Shown: positions 38,125-44,994 of the stretch, one piece after another
How the letters are laid out: the number at the start of each line of letters is the position of its first letter
Numbering within the stretch: position 1 is the stretch's first letter
NCBI RefSeq assembly: GCF_000949385.2
Contig: NZ_JYKO02000001.1
Location: forward strand, 3,730,770 to 3,794,769
Length of the DNA: 64,000 nt
From: Pseudomonas sp. LFM046
GTDB taxonomy: Bacteria > Pseudomonadota > Gammaproteobacteria > Pseudomonadales > Pseudomonadaceae
Reading direction: 5' to 3'
Position numbers and translations under genes: made by a program
Notes under the pieces: generated by a model
Database searches by the model: none
The model's input: the letters and a program-made list of their open reading frames with translations, nothing else
What the model was told of the DNA's origin: nothing

Positions 38125-38784
38125 ATGGAGCTGTATCATCTAATTACTTCCCTGTTTAAACAGGAAGCAACCATGGAATTAATGCGCATGGGTGTCGTCT
38201 ATGCCCACCTGATCGCTTGCTGCGTGGCTATCGGCCTGGTCCTGACCAGCGACTATGCCATGATCAAGCAAATGATCACTGGCAAGGAAGACGAAACTCA
38301 CAGCGACAAAACCCATCTTGATACTCTGAAGACTACTGTACTGCTTGCTCTGGCGGCACTCTGGGTAACAGGGATAGGTATCATTCTGCTGGACTACTCT
38401 GTCAAAGGCGCGGTGTACTTCCTCAACCCCAAACTCCAGGCCAAAGTCCTGGTCGTAGTACTGCTCACCATCAATGGCTACCTGCTGCATAGTGCAGTGC
38501 TGCCTGCCATCAAAAAGGCCGGCACCCTGGTCAAGATGGAAGCCAATGCCCGTACCCTTGCGGTATTCTCGGGCGTCGTCTCCGGAGTTTCCTGGTTCTA
38601 CGGAGCCATGCTGGGCATCGCTCGTCCGCTCAGCTGGAAATACTCCCTTGGCGAAATCATGTTCGCTTACCCGCTGTTCATCTGCCTTGGCTTCGTCGCG
38701 ATGACGCTGCTGGTGAAGTGGGCAAGCAACCGTGCTGAAAACATCACTCCTTCCCGAGTGAACCCCGCACTCGCCTCGTGGTAA
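38125..38784 (+). CDS. Integral membrane protein of unknown function
   Basis: A 219-residue protein with about five transmembrane segments (near residues 20-42, 68-90, 104-122, 143-165 and 176-198) and a short charged cytoplasmic-type loop KQMITGKEDETHSDKTHLDT. A His in YAHLIACC and Trp/Tyr residues in the fourth segment (SWFYGAML) could be functional, but I do not recognise the family. The ATG at 38125 follows AAGAGG; a second in-frame ATG lies 16 codons on. Codon use is noticeably less GC-biased than the neighbours, suggesting a different origin. It follows the hairpin-rich stretch described above. Confidence 0.7.
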   Translation: MELYHLITSLFKQEATMELMRMGVVYAHLIACCVAIGLVLTSDYAMIKQMITGKEDETHSDKTHLDTLKTTVLLALAALWVTGIGIILLDYSVKGAVYFLNPKLQAKVLVVVLLTINGYLLHSAVLPAIKKAGTLVKMEANARTLAVFSGVVSGVSWFYGAMLGIARPLSWKYSLGEIMFAYPLFICLGFVAMTLLVKWASNRAENITPSRVNPALASW

Positions 38785-38790
38785 GAGATG

Positions 38791-38813
38791 ACTGGGCAGG
38801 GATGCCCAGTTTC
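38791..38813 (+). terminator. Probable terminator of the membrane-protein gene
   Basis: ACTGGGCA, loop GGGA and TGCCCAGT followed by TTTC begin seven bases after the stop codon. The rest of the gap up to 39030 shows no other structure. Confidence 0.6.
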
Positions 38814-39030
38814 AACAAAGCATCTTTCAGGAAAGTCTCGGAAGTTAATTCGTAAACTTCCCAATTAAATATATCCCCCGCGCTTCGCCAGATCCCCCAC
38901 CCCGCCCCTGCCTCTACCAGGCACTAAAGTCCAAGTTTCTCCCCCCTCCTCCCGTCAGTCGAATTGGAACTTTTCCGTCGTCTGCATGTACGAACTGCTG
39001 CCCCATACCATCCAGCAGTAAGGACATTCA

Positions 39031-39717
39031 GTGATCGACCTCACCACCTGGAACCTCACGGTCCCAGCCACCACGTCCAATACCCTCATTACCACCGACC
39101 GTCTCAACAACGGTTATGAAAGCCAGTATTTCCGGCGCAATAGCGATGGCAGCATCACGTTCTGGGTACCCGTAAAGGGGGCCCGCACGGAAGACTCCCG
39201 CTATCCACGCACGGAGCTGCGGGAAACCCAGGCCGACGGCACCCTCAGCTACTGGCATTACAGCAGTGCGGACAACTACCTCAGCGCTGTTCTCTCGGTG
39301 GAGAAGGTGCCGAGCGAAGGCAAGGTCGTCGTCGGCCAGATCCACAGCAAGGACCAGCCCGGGAGCTACAACGACCCACTGATCAAGATCCAGTACCACT
39401 ACCTGCGCGGCAATGGCCGGATCGAGGCGCTAGTGCGCAAGCGCCCGGGCGATTCCGAAGTGGAGAACATCCTCCTCGCGCAGCACGTCGACCTGGGCGA
39501 ACGCTTCGGCTATGACCTGCGCATCACCCCCAGCGGCAAGCTGGGTATCACCATCACCAGCAACGGCGATGACGGCGGCCTCTACCGCGAGCTCAGCGGT
39601 TACTGGGGTCCACAGCTGCTCTACTTCAAGGCCGGCGCCTATATCCAGGACAACTATGGCAGCGACACTGAAGGCGGCCGCGTCACCTTCTACTGGCTGA
39701 ACAGCCTGCACCGCTGA
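39031..39717 (+). CDS. Polysaccharide lyase family 7 (alginate lyase)
   Basis: A 228-residue PL7 enzyme with all three signature motifs: YPRTELRE (catalytic Arg), VVGQIHSK (QIH, with the catalytic His) and YFKAGAYIQDN (catalytic Tyr). The isoleucine in QIH is usually linked to activity on guluronate-containing blocks. It cleaves alginate by beta-elimination. The GTG start at 39031 follows AAGGA. No signal peptide is visible, so it is cytoplasmic or leaves by an unusual route. P. aeruginosa has a similar short lyase near nasT/nasA (PA1784, from memory). Confidence 0.9.
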   Translation: MIDLTTWNLTVPATTSNTLITTDRLNNGYESQYFRRNSDGSITFWVPVKGARTEDSRYPRTELRETQADGTLSYWHYSSADNYLSAVLSVEKVPSEGKVVVGQIHSKDQPGSYNDPLIKIQYHYLRGNGRIEALVRKRPGDSEVENILLAQHVDLGERFGYDLRITPSGKLGITITSNGDDGGLYRELSGYWGPQLLYFKAGAYIQDNYGSDTEGGRVTFYWLNSLHR

Positions 39718-39796
39718 TATTCAGCACGGAAATGCCGAGCAATCCGGCCCGACGGACGTAGAATCGGCACCTTGCCGCTTCTACTCCCGAGGTCCT

Positions 39797-40240
39797 ATGG
39801 CCCGCCTGACCCTGAATTTCCCGGAAGACCAGTACTGCTACTCCACTCACCTGACCGTACGCGTCACCGATATCAACGGGGCCAACCACCTGGGCAATGA
39901 CTCGATGATCTCCATGATCTCGGAGGCCCGGGCCCGCTTCCTCTTCGAGTTCGGCATCAGCGAAACCGCGGAGGACGGCACCGGAATCATCGTCACCGAT
40001 CTGGCCACCACCTACAGGGCCGAAGCCCACGCCCGCGACCAGTTGCAGTTCGAAGTGGGGGTGATGGATTTCAACAAGTACGGCGGCGATATCACTTTCC
40101 GCATCAGTCGCCCGGCCGACGACAAGCTGGTGGCCATGGCCAAATCCGGCTTCGTCTTCTTCAACTACCGGGAGTCCCGCGTGGTTCCCATGCCAGAGAG
40201 CTTCCGCAAAACCTTCCCCAGGGTGAACTGGCTGGACTGA
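39797..40240 (+). CDS. Hotdog-fold acyl-CoA thioesterase
   Basis: A 147-residue protein with the 4-hydroxybenzoyl-CoA/acyl-CoA thioesterase hotdog pattern: a beta strand THLTVRVTDINGANHLGN, where the Asp/Asn region replaces the family's YxDxDxxGH, then a long helix SMISMISEARARFLFEFG and four C-terminal strands. The substrate is unknown. It has an ATG behind CGAGGTCCT. The neighbours on either side concern alginate and nitrate, so the context does not reveal its role. Confidence 0.8.
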   Translation: MARLTLNFPEDQYCYSTHLTVRVTDINGANHLGNDSMISMISEARARFLFEFGISETAEDGTGIIVTDLATTYRAEAHARDQLQFEVGVMDFNKYGGDITFRISRPADDKLVAMAKSGFVFFNYRESRVVPMPESFRKTFPRVNWLD

Positions 40241-40350
40241 GCCATCGCGGCCTCAACTCGGTGCAACGGGCGGCCCACCGCCCTCTTTTGAATCAGTCAG
40301 AAATTTCGTAGAACCGCGAGGGGCCGCTCTAGAACAGGCACTTCAAAGAT

Positions 40351-40366
40351 TGGCCCGGCTCTTGCT
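40351..40366 (+). promoter_or_regulatory. Sigma-54 promoter of nasA
   Basis: TGGCCCGGCTCTTGCT has GG and GC ten bases apart. Transcription would start near 40377, placing the first leader hairpin almost at the RNA's 5' end. The remaining upstream bases (40241-40350) hold only a half NtrC-like site GGTGCA at 40260-40265. Confidence 0.75.
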
Positions 40367-40380
40367 CTGCTTCACGCAGC

Positions 40381-40424
40381 GGTAGCCAACGGCGGTTGCC
40401 CTACTACACGACAAAGGCGTCGCG
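40381..40424 (+). promoter_or_regulatory. ANTAR-type two-hairpin leader of nasA (NasT target)
   Basis: Hairpin P1 (40381-40400): GGTAGCC, hexaloop AACGGC, GGTTGCC, seven pairs with two G-U. Hairpin P2 (40407-40424): CACGAC, hexaloop AAAGGC, GTCGCG, with one A-C mismatch. Both loops have A at position 1 and G at position 4, the recognition pattern for ANTAR proteins. P2 shares bases 40413-40424 with the left arm of the terminator that follows, so the two are mutually exclusive. Confidence 0.82.
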
Positions 40425-40464
40425 TCACTCCCCAGCAATGCGGGCAGTGGTGCGGCGCCTTTTT
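40413..40464 (+). terminator. Leader terminator of nasA
   Basis: AAAGGCGTCGCGTCACT pairs with AGTGGTGCGGCGCCTTT (17 positions, some G-U or mismatched) and is followed by TT. It overlaps hairpin P2 and would stop transcription about 190 bases before nasA unless NasT stabilises P2. Confidence 0.85.
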
Positions 40465-40536
40465 CGTTCCGGCCCCGGTAACGGGGCGGTGGACGGGCCG
40501 GGATCCGGACGTTCGCTTGCAGCTCACTCAATCCCG

Positions 40537-40554
40537 CTGCGGCCCAGGCCGCAG
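40537..40554 (+). repeat. Perfect 8-bp hairpin in the nasA leader
   Basis: CTGCGGCC, CA, GGCCGCAG. It lies between the leader terminator and the long inverted repeat, within the part transcribed only after antitermination. Confidence 0.6.
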
Positions 40555-40582
40555 GACGAAGCGCCATAAGCGCGACGTTTTA

Positions 40583-40632
40583 CCGGGATGTGCGACCGCC
40601 GTGCCCACGATCACGGCGGTCGCGCATCCCGG
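40583..40632 (+). repeat. 21-bp inverted repeat just before nasA
   Basis: Arms 40583-40603 and 40612-40632 (left arm begins CCGGGATGTGCGACC) pair at all 21 positions, one of them G-U, around an 8-base loop. There is no T tract. It ends 25 bases before the nasA ATG and clears the Shine-Dalgarno sequence (GAGG near 40648-40651). Confidence 0.85.
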
Positions 40633-40657
40633 CCCCTACATGCAGATGAGGTGTTCG

Positions 40658-41869
40658 ATGACAACGAGTTTCTGGAAAGCCGGCCACACTCCCACCCTGT
40701 TCTCCGCCTTCCTCTATTTCGACCTGAGCTTCATGGTCTGGTACGTCCTCGGCCCACTGGGCGTACAGATCGCCGCCGACCTTCAACTCAGCACCCAGCA
40801 ACGCGCCATGATGGTGGCCACGCCGATTCTCGCCGGTGCCGTGCTGCGCTTCCTCATGGGTATGCTGGCCGACCGCACGTCCCCCAGGACCGCTGGCCTG
40901 GTTGGCCAGGTGGTGGTAATCAGCGCGCTCTTCGTCGCCTGGCAGGTGGGTGTCCGTACCTACGAGCAGGCCTTGCTGCTCGGCCTCTTCCTCGGCTTCG
41001 CCGGCGCCTCCTTCGCTGTGGCCCTGCCCTTGGCGTCCCAGTGGTATCCGCCGCAGCACCAGGGCAAGGCCATGGGCATTGCCGGCGCCGGCAATTCCGG
41101 CACCGTACTGGCCGCCCTGTTCGCTCCGGGCCTGGCCTCTCTCTACGGCTGGAACAATGTCTTCGGCCTGGCACTGATCCCGCTGGTACTGACCCTGGCG
41201 ATCTTCTTCCTGGCTGCCCGCAATGCGCCCAACCGTCCGGCACCCAAGGCGCTCGGCGACTACCTCAAGGCCCTTGGCGACCGTGATAGCTGGTGGTTCA
41301 TGCTGTTCTACAGCGTGACGTTCGGTGGCTTCCTCGGCCTGGCCAGCACCCTGCCCGGCTACTTCCACGACCAGTACGGCCTGGCCCCGGTGACCGCTGG
41401 CTACTACACCGCCGCCTGCGTCTTCGCCGGCAGCCTGATGCGCCCCCTGGGCGGCGCCTTCGCCGACCGCGTCGGCGGCATCCGCACCCTGTTGGCCGTC
41501 TACACCGCAGCGTCCATCTGCATCGCTGCCGTAGGCTTCCATATCTCCAGCCCCACCCTGGCACTGGCCCTGTTCGTGGTGGCCATGCTGAGCCTGGGCG
41601 CAGGCAATGGTGCGGTGTTCCAACTGGTGCCGCAGCGCTTCCACAAGGAAATCGGCGTAATGACCGGCCTGATCGGCATGGCCGGCGGCATCGGCGGCTT
41701 CTGCCTGACCGCCGGACTCGGCGCCATCAAGCAGCATACCGGCGACTACCAATTGGGCCTCTGGTTGTTCGCCAGCCTGGGCGTCGTGGCATGGTTCGGC
41801 CTCTACGGCGTCAAGCAGCGCTGGCGCACCACCTGGGGTTCGGCCGCCGTCACCGCTGCCCGCGTCTGA
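40658..41869 (+). CDS. nasA: Nitrate transporter of the NNP/MFS family
   Basis: A 403-residue inner-membrane carrier of the nitrate-nitrite porter family, with about 12 transmembrane helices. Characteristic segments are SFMVWYVLGPLGV in helix 1 with AGAVLRFLMGMLADR following, and the nitrate-signature-type glycine-rich stretches GFAGASFAVALPLASQWYPP and GNSGTVLAALFAPGL. The ATG at 40658 with GAGG upstream is chosen; the frame opens 47 codons earlier, through the long hairpin. Controlled by the leader described above. A terminator hairpin follows. Confidence 0.93.
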   Translation: MTTSFWKAGHTPTLFSAFLYFDLSFMVWYVLGPLGVQIAADLQLSTQQRAMMVATPILAGAVLRFLMGMLADRTSPRTAGLVGQVVVISALFVAWQVGVRTYEQALLLGLFLGFAGASFAVALPLASQWYPPQHQGKAMGIAGAGNSGTVLAALFAPGLASLYGWNNVFGLALIPLVLTLAIFFLAARNAPNRPAPKALGDYLKALGDRDSWWFMLFYSVTFGGFLGLASTLPGYFHDQYGLAPVTAGYYTAACVFAGSLMRPLGGAFADRVGGIRTLLAVYTAASICIAAVGFHISSPTLALALFVVAMLSLGAGNGAVFQLVPQRFHKEIGVMTGLIGMAGGIGGFCLTAGLGAIKQHTGDYQLGLWLFASLGVVAWFGLYGVKQRWRTTWGSAAVTAARV

Positions 41870-41887
41870 AACCAGGCAATGATCGAC

Positions 41888-41910
41888 AAGGAGCGCCTCG
41901 CGCTCCTTTT
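41888..41910 (+). terminator. Terminator-like hairpin after nasA
   Basis: AAGGAGCG, loop CCTCG and CGCTCCTTTT lie between nasA and the phosphatase-kinase gene, 18 bases after the nasA stop. It should lower expression of the downstream gene relative to nasA. Confidence 0.7.
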
Positions 41911-41932
41911 GCCATAGAGGACCCACGCCCCG

Positions 41933-43603
41933 ATGACCTTGCAACTCAGCTTCGGCGAAGCCAGCGCCACCGGTCCCCGCGCCGAGAACCAGGACGCCCT
42001 GCGGGTGGTGACGCCGGCTCCGGCCCTGGCCGCGAGCAAGGGCTACCTCTTCGCCCTGGCCGACGGCGTCAGCCAATGCGCCGACGGAGGCCTGGCGGCA
42101 CGCGCGACCTTGCAGGCCCTGGCGCTGGACTACTACTCCACCCCCGAGACCTGGGCCGTGGCCCAATCCCTCGATCGCCTGCTGGTGGCCCACAACCGCT
42201 GGCTCCAGGCCAACGGCGGCGGCCAACCGCTGCTGACCACGCTGACCGCGCTGGTCCTGCGCGGACGTCGCTATACCCTCGCCCACGTCGGCGACTGCCG
42301 CGCCTACCGCTGGACCGGCAGCCAGTTGGTCCGCCTCAGCGAGGACCATGTCTGGGAACAGCCCGGTATGCAGCACGTGCTCAAGCGCGCCCTCGGCCTG
42401 GACCAGCATCTGGTGGTGGATTACCTCGACGGCGAGCTACAGGCGCGCGAAGGATTCGTGCTGGTCAGCGATGGCGTCTGGGCGGTGCTCGGTGACCATG
42501 GCATCCAGCGCATCCTCCAGGACGAGCAGGACCTCGGCGCCGCCGCCCAGGCCCTGGTCAGCGCCGCACATCTTGCAGGTGGCCAGGACAATGCCAGCGC
42601 ACTGCTGATACGGGTCGACAACCTGCCCGAAACCGGCCTTGCGGATACCCTGGCGCAGCTCGACCACTGGCCGCTGCCGCCTCGCCTGCAGGAAGGCCAG
42701 GCATTCGAAGGCTGGCACGTGGAGCGCCTGGTGGCCGAGTCCCGCCAGTCCATGGTCTACCGAGTACGGGATGCCCAGGAGCGGCGCTGGCTGCTCAAGA
42801 CCCTTCCCGCCAGCCGTCACGACGAGCCCGGCGCCGGTCCGGCGCTGTTGCTGGAAGAATGGTTCCTGCGCCGGGTGGCCGGGCGTCATTTTCCCGAGGC
42901 CCATCCCCTGCCCCAGCGCCAGCACCTCTATTACGTCCAGCGGGAATACGCTGGGCAGACCCTGGCCGAACACCTGCGGCTCAGCGGCCCGATGGCGCTG
43001 CCGCAATGGCTGGACATCGCCCCGCGCCTACTCAGGGCCCTGGGCCAGCTGCACCGGCGCAACATCCTGCACCGCGACATCAAGCCGGAGAACCTGCTCT
43101 GGGGCGACGACGGCGAACTGCGGCTGCTGGACTTCGGCCTGGCCTACTGCCCCGGCCTGTCTCAGGACGAAGCCCATAGCCTGCCCGGCACGCCAAGCTA
43201 CATCGCCCCGGAAGCCTTCACTGGCGTGCCGCCCTGCCCGCAACAGGATCTCTATGCCGCCGGCGTGACCCTCTACCACTTGCTGACCGGGCACTACCCC
43301 CACGGAGAAGTGGAAGCCTTCCAACATCCCCGCTTCGGCACGCCGACCCCGGCCAGCCGCTACCGGCCCGACCTGCCGACCTGGCTGGATGAGTGCCTGG
43401 CCCGCGCCGTGGCCGCCGATCCGGCAGGACGCTACGAGACCATGGAAGAGTGGCTCCTGGCCCTTGAGGTGGGCGAACGCCGCGCCCTCACCGCCAAGCC
43501 CAGGCCGCTGCTGGAGCGCGAACCGCTGAGGGTCTGGCGCGGCATGGCACTGCTCTCCCTGCTGTTCAACGTCCTGTTGCTGGCGCTACTGCTGCACGGC
43601 TGA
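41933..43603 (+). CDS. Bifunctional PP2C-type phosphatase / Ser-Thr protein kinase, membrane-anchored
   Basis: A 556-residue fusion. Residues ~5-230 form a PPM/PP2C phosphatase domain (ADGVSQCADGG, HVGDCRAYRW, LVSDGVW, GGQDNASALLIRVD). Residues ~260-510 form a Hanks-type kinase: Lys in WLLKTLP, catalytic loop LHRDIKPENLLW (near residue 379), metal loop LLDFGLAY (near 401) and the APE-type motif GTPSYIAPEAF. A C-terminal helix at about 532-552 anchors it with both domains in the cytoplasm. A like gene lies next to nasA in P. aeruginosa (PA1782). It can in principle phosphorylate and dephosphorylate the same target; its target is unknown. Confidence 0.92.
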   Translation: MTLQLSFGEASATGPRAENQDALRVVTPAPALAASKGYLFALADGVSQCADGGLAARATLQALALDYYSTPETWAVAQSLDRLLVAHNRWLQANGGGQPLLTTLTALVLRGRRYTLAHVGDCRAYRWTGSQLVRLSEDHVWEQPGMQHVLKRALGLDQHLVVDYLDGELQAREGFVLVSDGVWAVLGDHGIQRILQDEQDLGAAAQALVSAAHLAGGQDNASALLIRVDNLPETGLADTLAQLDHWPLPPRLQEGQAFEGWHVERLVAESRQSMVYRVRDAQERRWLLKTLPASRHDEPGAGPALLLEEWFLRRVAGRHFPEAHPLPQRQHLYYVQREYAGQTLAEHLRLSGPMALPQWLDIAPRLLRALGQLHRRNILHRDIKPENLLWGDDGELRLLDFGLAYCPGLSQDEAHSLPGTPSYIAPEAFTGVPPCPQQDLYAAGVTLYHLLTGHYPHGEVEAFQHPRFGTPTPASRYRPDLPTWLDECLARAVAADPAGRYETMEEWLLALEVGERRALTAKPRPLLEREPLRVWRGMALLSLLFNVLLLALLLHG

Positions 43604-43693
43604 CGCACCAGAACGGGGCAAATCGCCCCAGGCAAGTGCGGCGCGACCCGGAGGTCATGTCGCAGAACCGCAAACGACAAGGCCTTGCGGGAT

Positions 43694-43709
43694 TGGCACG
43701 GGGCCTGCA
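43694..43709 (+). promoter_or_regulatory. Sigma-54 promoter of the nirB-like gene
   Basis: TGGCACGGGGCCTGCA has the canonical TGGCACG -24 element and GC at -12 with ten bases between. Transcription would begin near 43720. Confidence 0.82.
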
Positions 43710-43738
43710 ATACCTGCTTCGACAATCTACAAAAGCGT

Positions 43739-43796
43739 CCGCCTCAACGAAGAGACGGCACTTTCCCGATCGAACGGGACTTGGACAAAGGCGTCC
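43739..43796 (+). promoter_or_regulatory. ANTAR-type leader of the nirB-like gene, three hexaloop hairpins
   Basis: Hairpin 1 (43739-43758): CCGCCTC, loop AACGAA, GAGACGG, one mismatch. Hairpin 2 (43764-43779): TCCCG, loop ATCGAA, CGGGA, perfect. Hairpin 3 (43783-43796): GGAC, loop AAAGGC, GTCC, perfect, overlapping the terminator's left arm. All three loops have A1 and G4. The last loop is identical to P2 of the nasA leader. Confidence 0.82.
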
Positions 43797-43823
43797 TGCT
43801 GGTCACAGCGGGACGCCTTTTTT
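43787..43823 (+). terminator. Leader terminator of the nirB-like gene
   Basis: AAAGGCGTCCTGCT, loop GGTCAC and AGCGGGACGCCTTTTTT form a stem with one G-U pair and a strong T tract. It is mutually exclusive with hairpin 3 and lies 34 bases before the gene. Confidence 0.9.
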
Positions 43824-43856
43824 GTTGGTTCGACATCGATGCAGGAGTGTTCCGGC

Positions 43857-44957
43857 ATGAAGAAATCCAAGCTGGTGATGATCGGAAACGGCATGGCCGG
43901 GGTACGTACGCTCGAAGAGCTGTTGCGCCTCGCGCCCGACCACTACCAGATCACGGTGTTCGGCGCAGAACCCCACCCGAACTACAACCGTACCCTGCTC
44001 TCGCCCGTACTGGCGGGAGAGCAGTCCTTCGAAGAGATCATCCTCAACGACCTGGCCTGGTACGCGGAACACGGCATCGAGCTGCTGCTGGGTCGCAAGG
44101 TGGTGAAGATCGACCGCAAGCGCCGCCAGGTCATTGCCGAAGACGGCACCACCGCGGAGTACGACCGCCTGGTGATCGCCACCGGCTCCACCCCGAGCCG
44201 CCTGTCCATCCCCGGCAACCGCCTTCAGGGTGTGATCGGCTACCGCGACATCGCCGGCACCCACGCCATGATCGAGACCGCCCGCACCCACAGTCACGCC
44301 GTGGTCATCGGCGGTGGCCTCCTGGGCCTGGAAGCAGCCAACGGACTCAAGCAGCGCGGCATGGACGTCACCGTGGTGCATCTGGAGGACTGGTTGCTGG
44401 AAAAGCAGCTCGACCAGCCTGCCGGCGAGAAGATGCTGCGCGCCTTGCAAGCACGCGGCATCCGATTCCGCCTGGGTACCGCAACCGAGGAGCTGGTCGA
44501 CAACGGCGACGGCCGCGTCTGTGCCGTGCAACTGACGGGTGGCGAGGTCATCACCGCGGACCTGGTGGTGATGGCCGCCGGCATCCGCCCCAACACCGAA
44601 CTGGCCGAGATGGCGGGCTTGCCCTGCAAGCACGGCATCCTCGTGGATGACACCCTGCAGACCTACGATCCGCGCATCTACGCCATCGGGGAGTGCGCCA
44701 ACCACCGTGGCGTTTCCTACGGGCTGGTCGCGCCGCTGATGGAGCAGGCCAAGGTCTGCGCCAACCACCTGGCCATGCTGGGCTTCGCCCGCTATCGGGG
44801 CACGCGTACCGGTACCCGGCTCAAGGTGGCGGGGATCGAAATGTTCAGCGCCGGTGACGGGCCCAATCCGGACCAGGCTCCCGACTTGCCCGGCACCTGC
44901 CCGCTGCACGACTGGCAGATCGAACTGGCCTCCGACGACGTATTGACCTGGACCTGA
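43857..44957 (+). CDS. NirB-like NAD(P)H/FAD oxidoreductase, probably a truncated nitrite reductase large subunit
   Basis: 366 residues against about 850 for NirB. The FAD-binding N-terminus (KLVMIGNGMAGVRTLEEL), the NAD-binding motif VVIGGGLLGLEAANGLKQRG and AIGECANHRGVSYGLVAP match the NirB N-terminal half through LKVAGIEMFSAGD. Instead of continuing into the [2Fe-2S] and siroheme/[4Fe-4S] domains it ends after a 26-residue tail (GPNPDQAPDLPG, then TCPLHDWQIEL) that includes a CPLHxW sequence reminiscent of a Rieske box as in NirD. Either a deletion joined nirB to later sequence, or this is a stand-alone electron-transfer subunit like Klebsiella NasC. The ATG at 43857 follows CAGGAGTG. cobA follows after 37 bases. 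Confidence 0.8.
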   Translation: MKKSKLVMIGNGMAGVRTLEELLRLAPDHYQITVFGAEPHPNYNRTLLSPVLAGEQSFEEIILNDLAWYAEHGIELLLGRKVVKIDRKRRQVIAEDGTTAEYDRLVIATGSTPSRLSIPGNRLQGVIGYRDIAGTHAMIETARTHSHAVVIGGGLLGLEAANGLKQRGMDVTVVHLEDWLLEKQLDQPAGEKMLRALQARGIRFRLGTATEELVDNGDGRVCAVQLTGGEVITADLVVMAAGIRPNTELAEMAGLPCKHGILVDDTLQTYDPRIYAIGECANHRGVSYGLVAPLMEQAKVCANHLAMLGFARYRGTRTGTRLKVAGIEMFSAGDGPNPDQAPDLPGTCPLHDWQIELASDDVLTWT

Positions 44958-44994
44958 ATAAGTTGCGGCGCGCGTTGCGCCCTGGAGAATCCCG

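Noticed and set aside
40367-40380. CTGC-TTCAC-GCAG as the first ANTAR hairpin of nasA
   Set aside because: The loop has five bases and lacks A1/G4, and the sigma-54 promoter would start transcription inside it. The hairpins at 40381 and 40407 fit much better.
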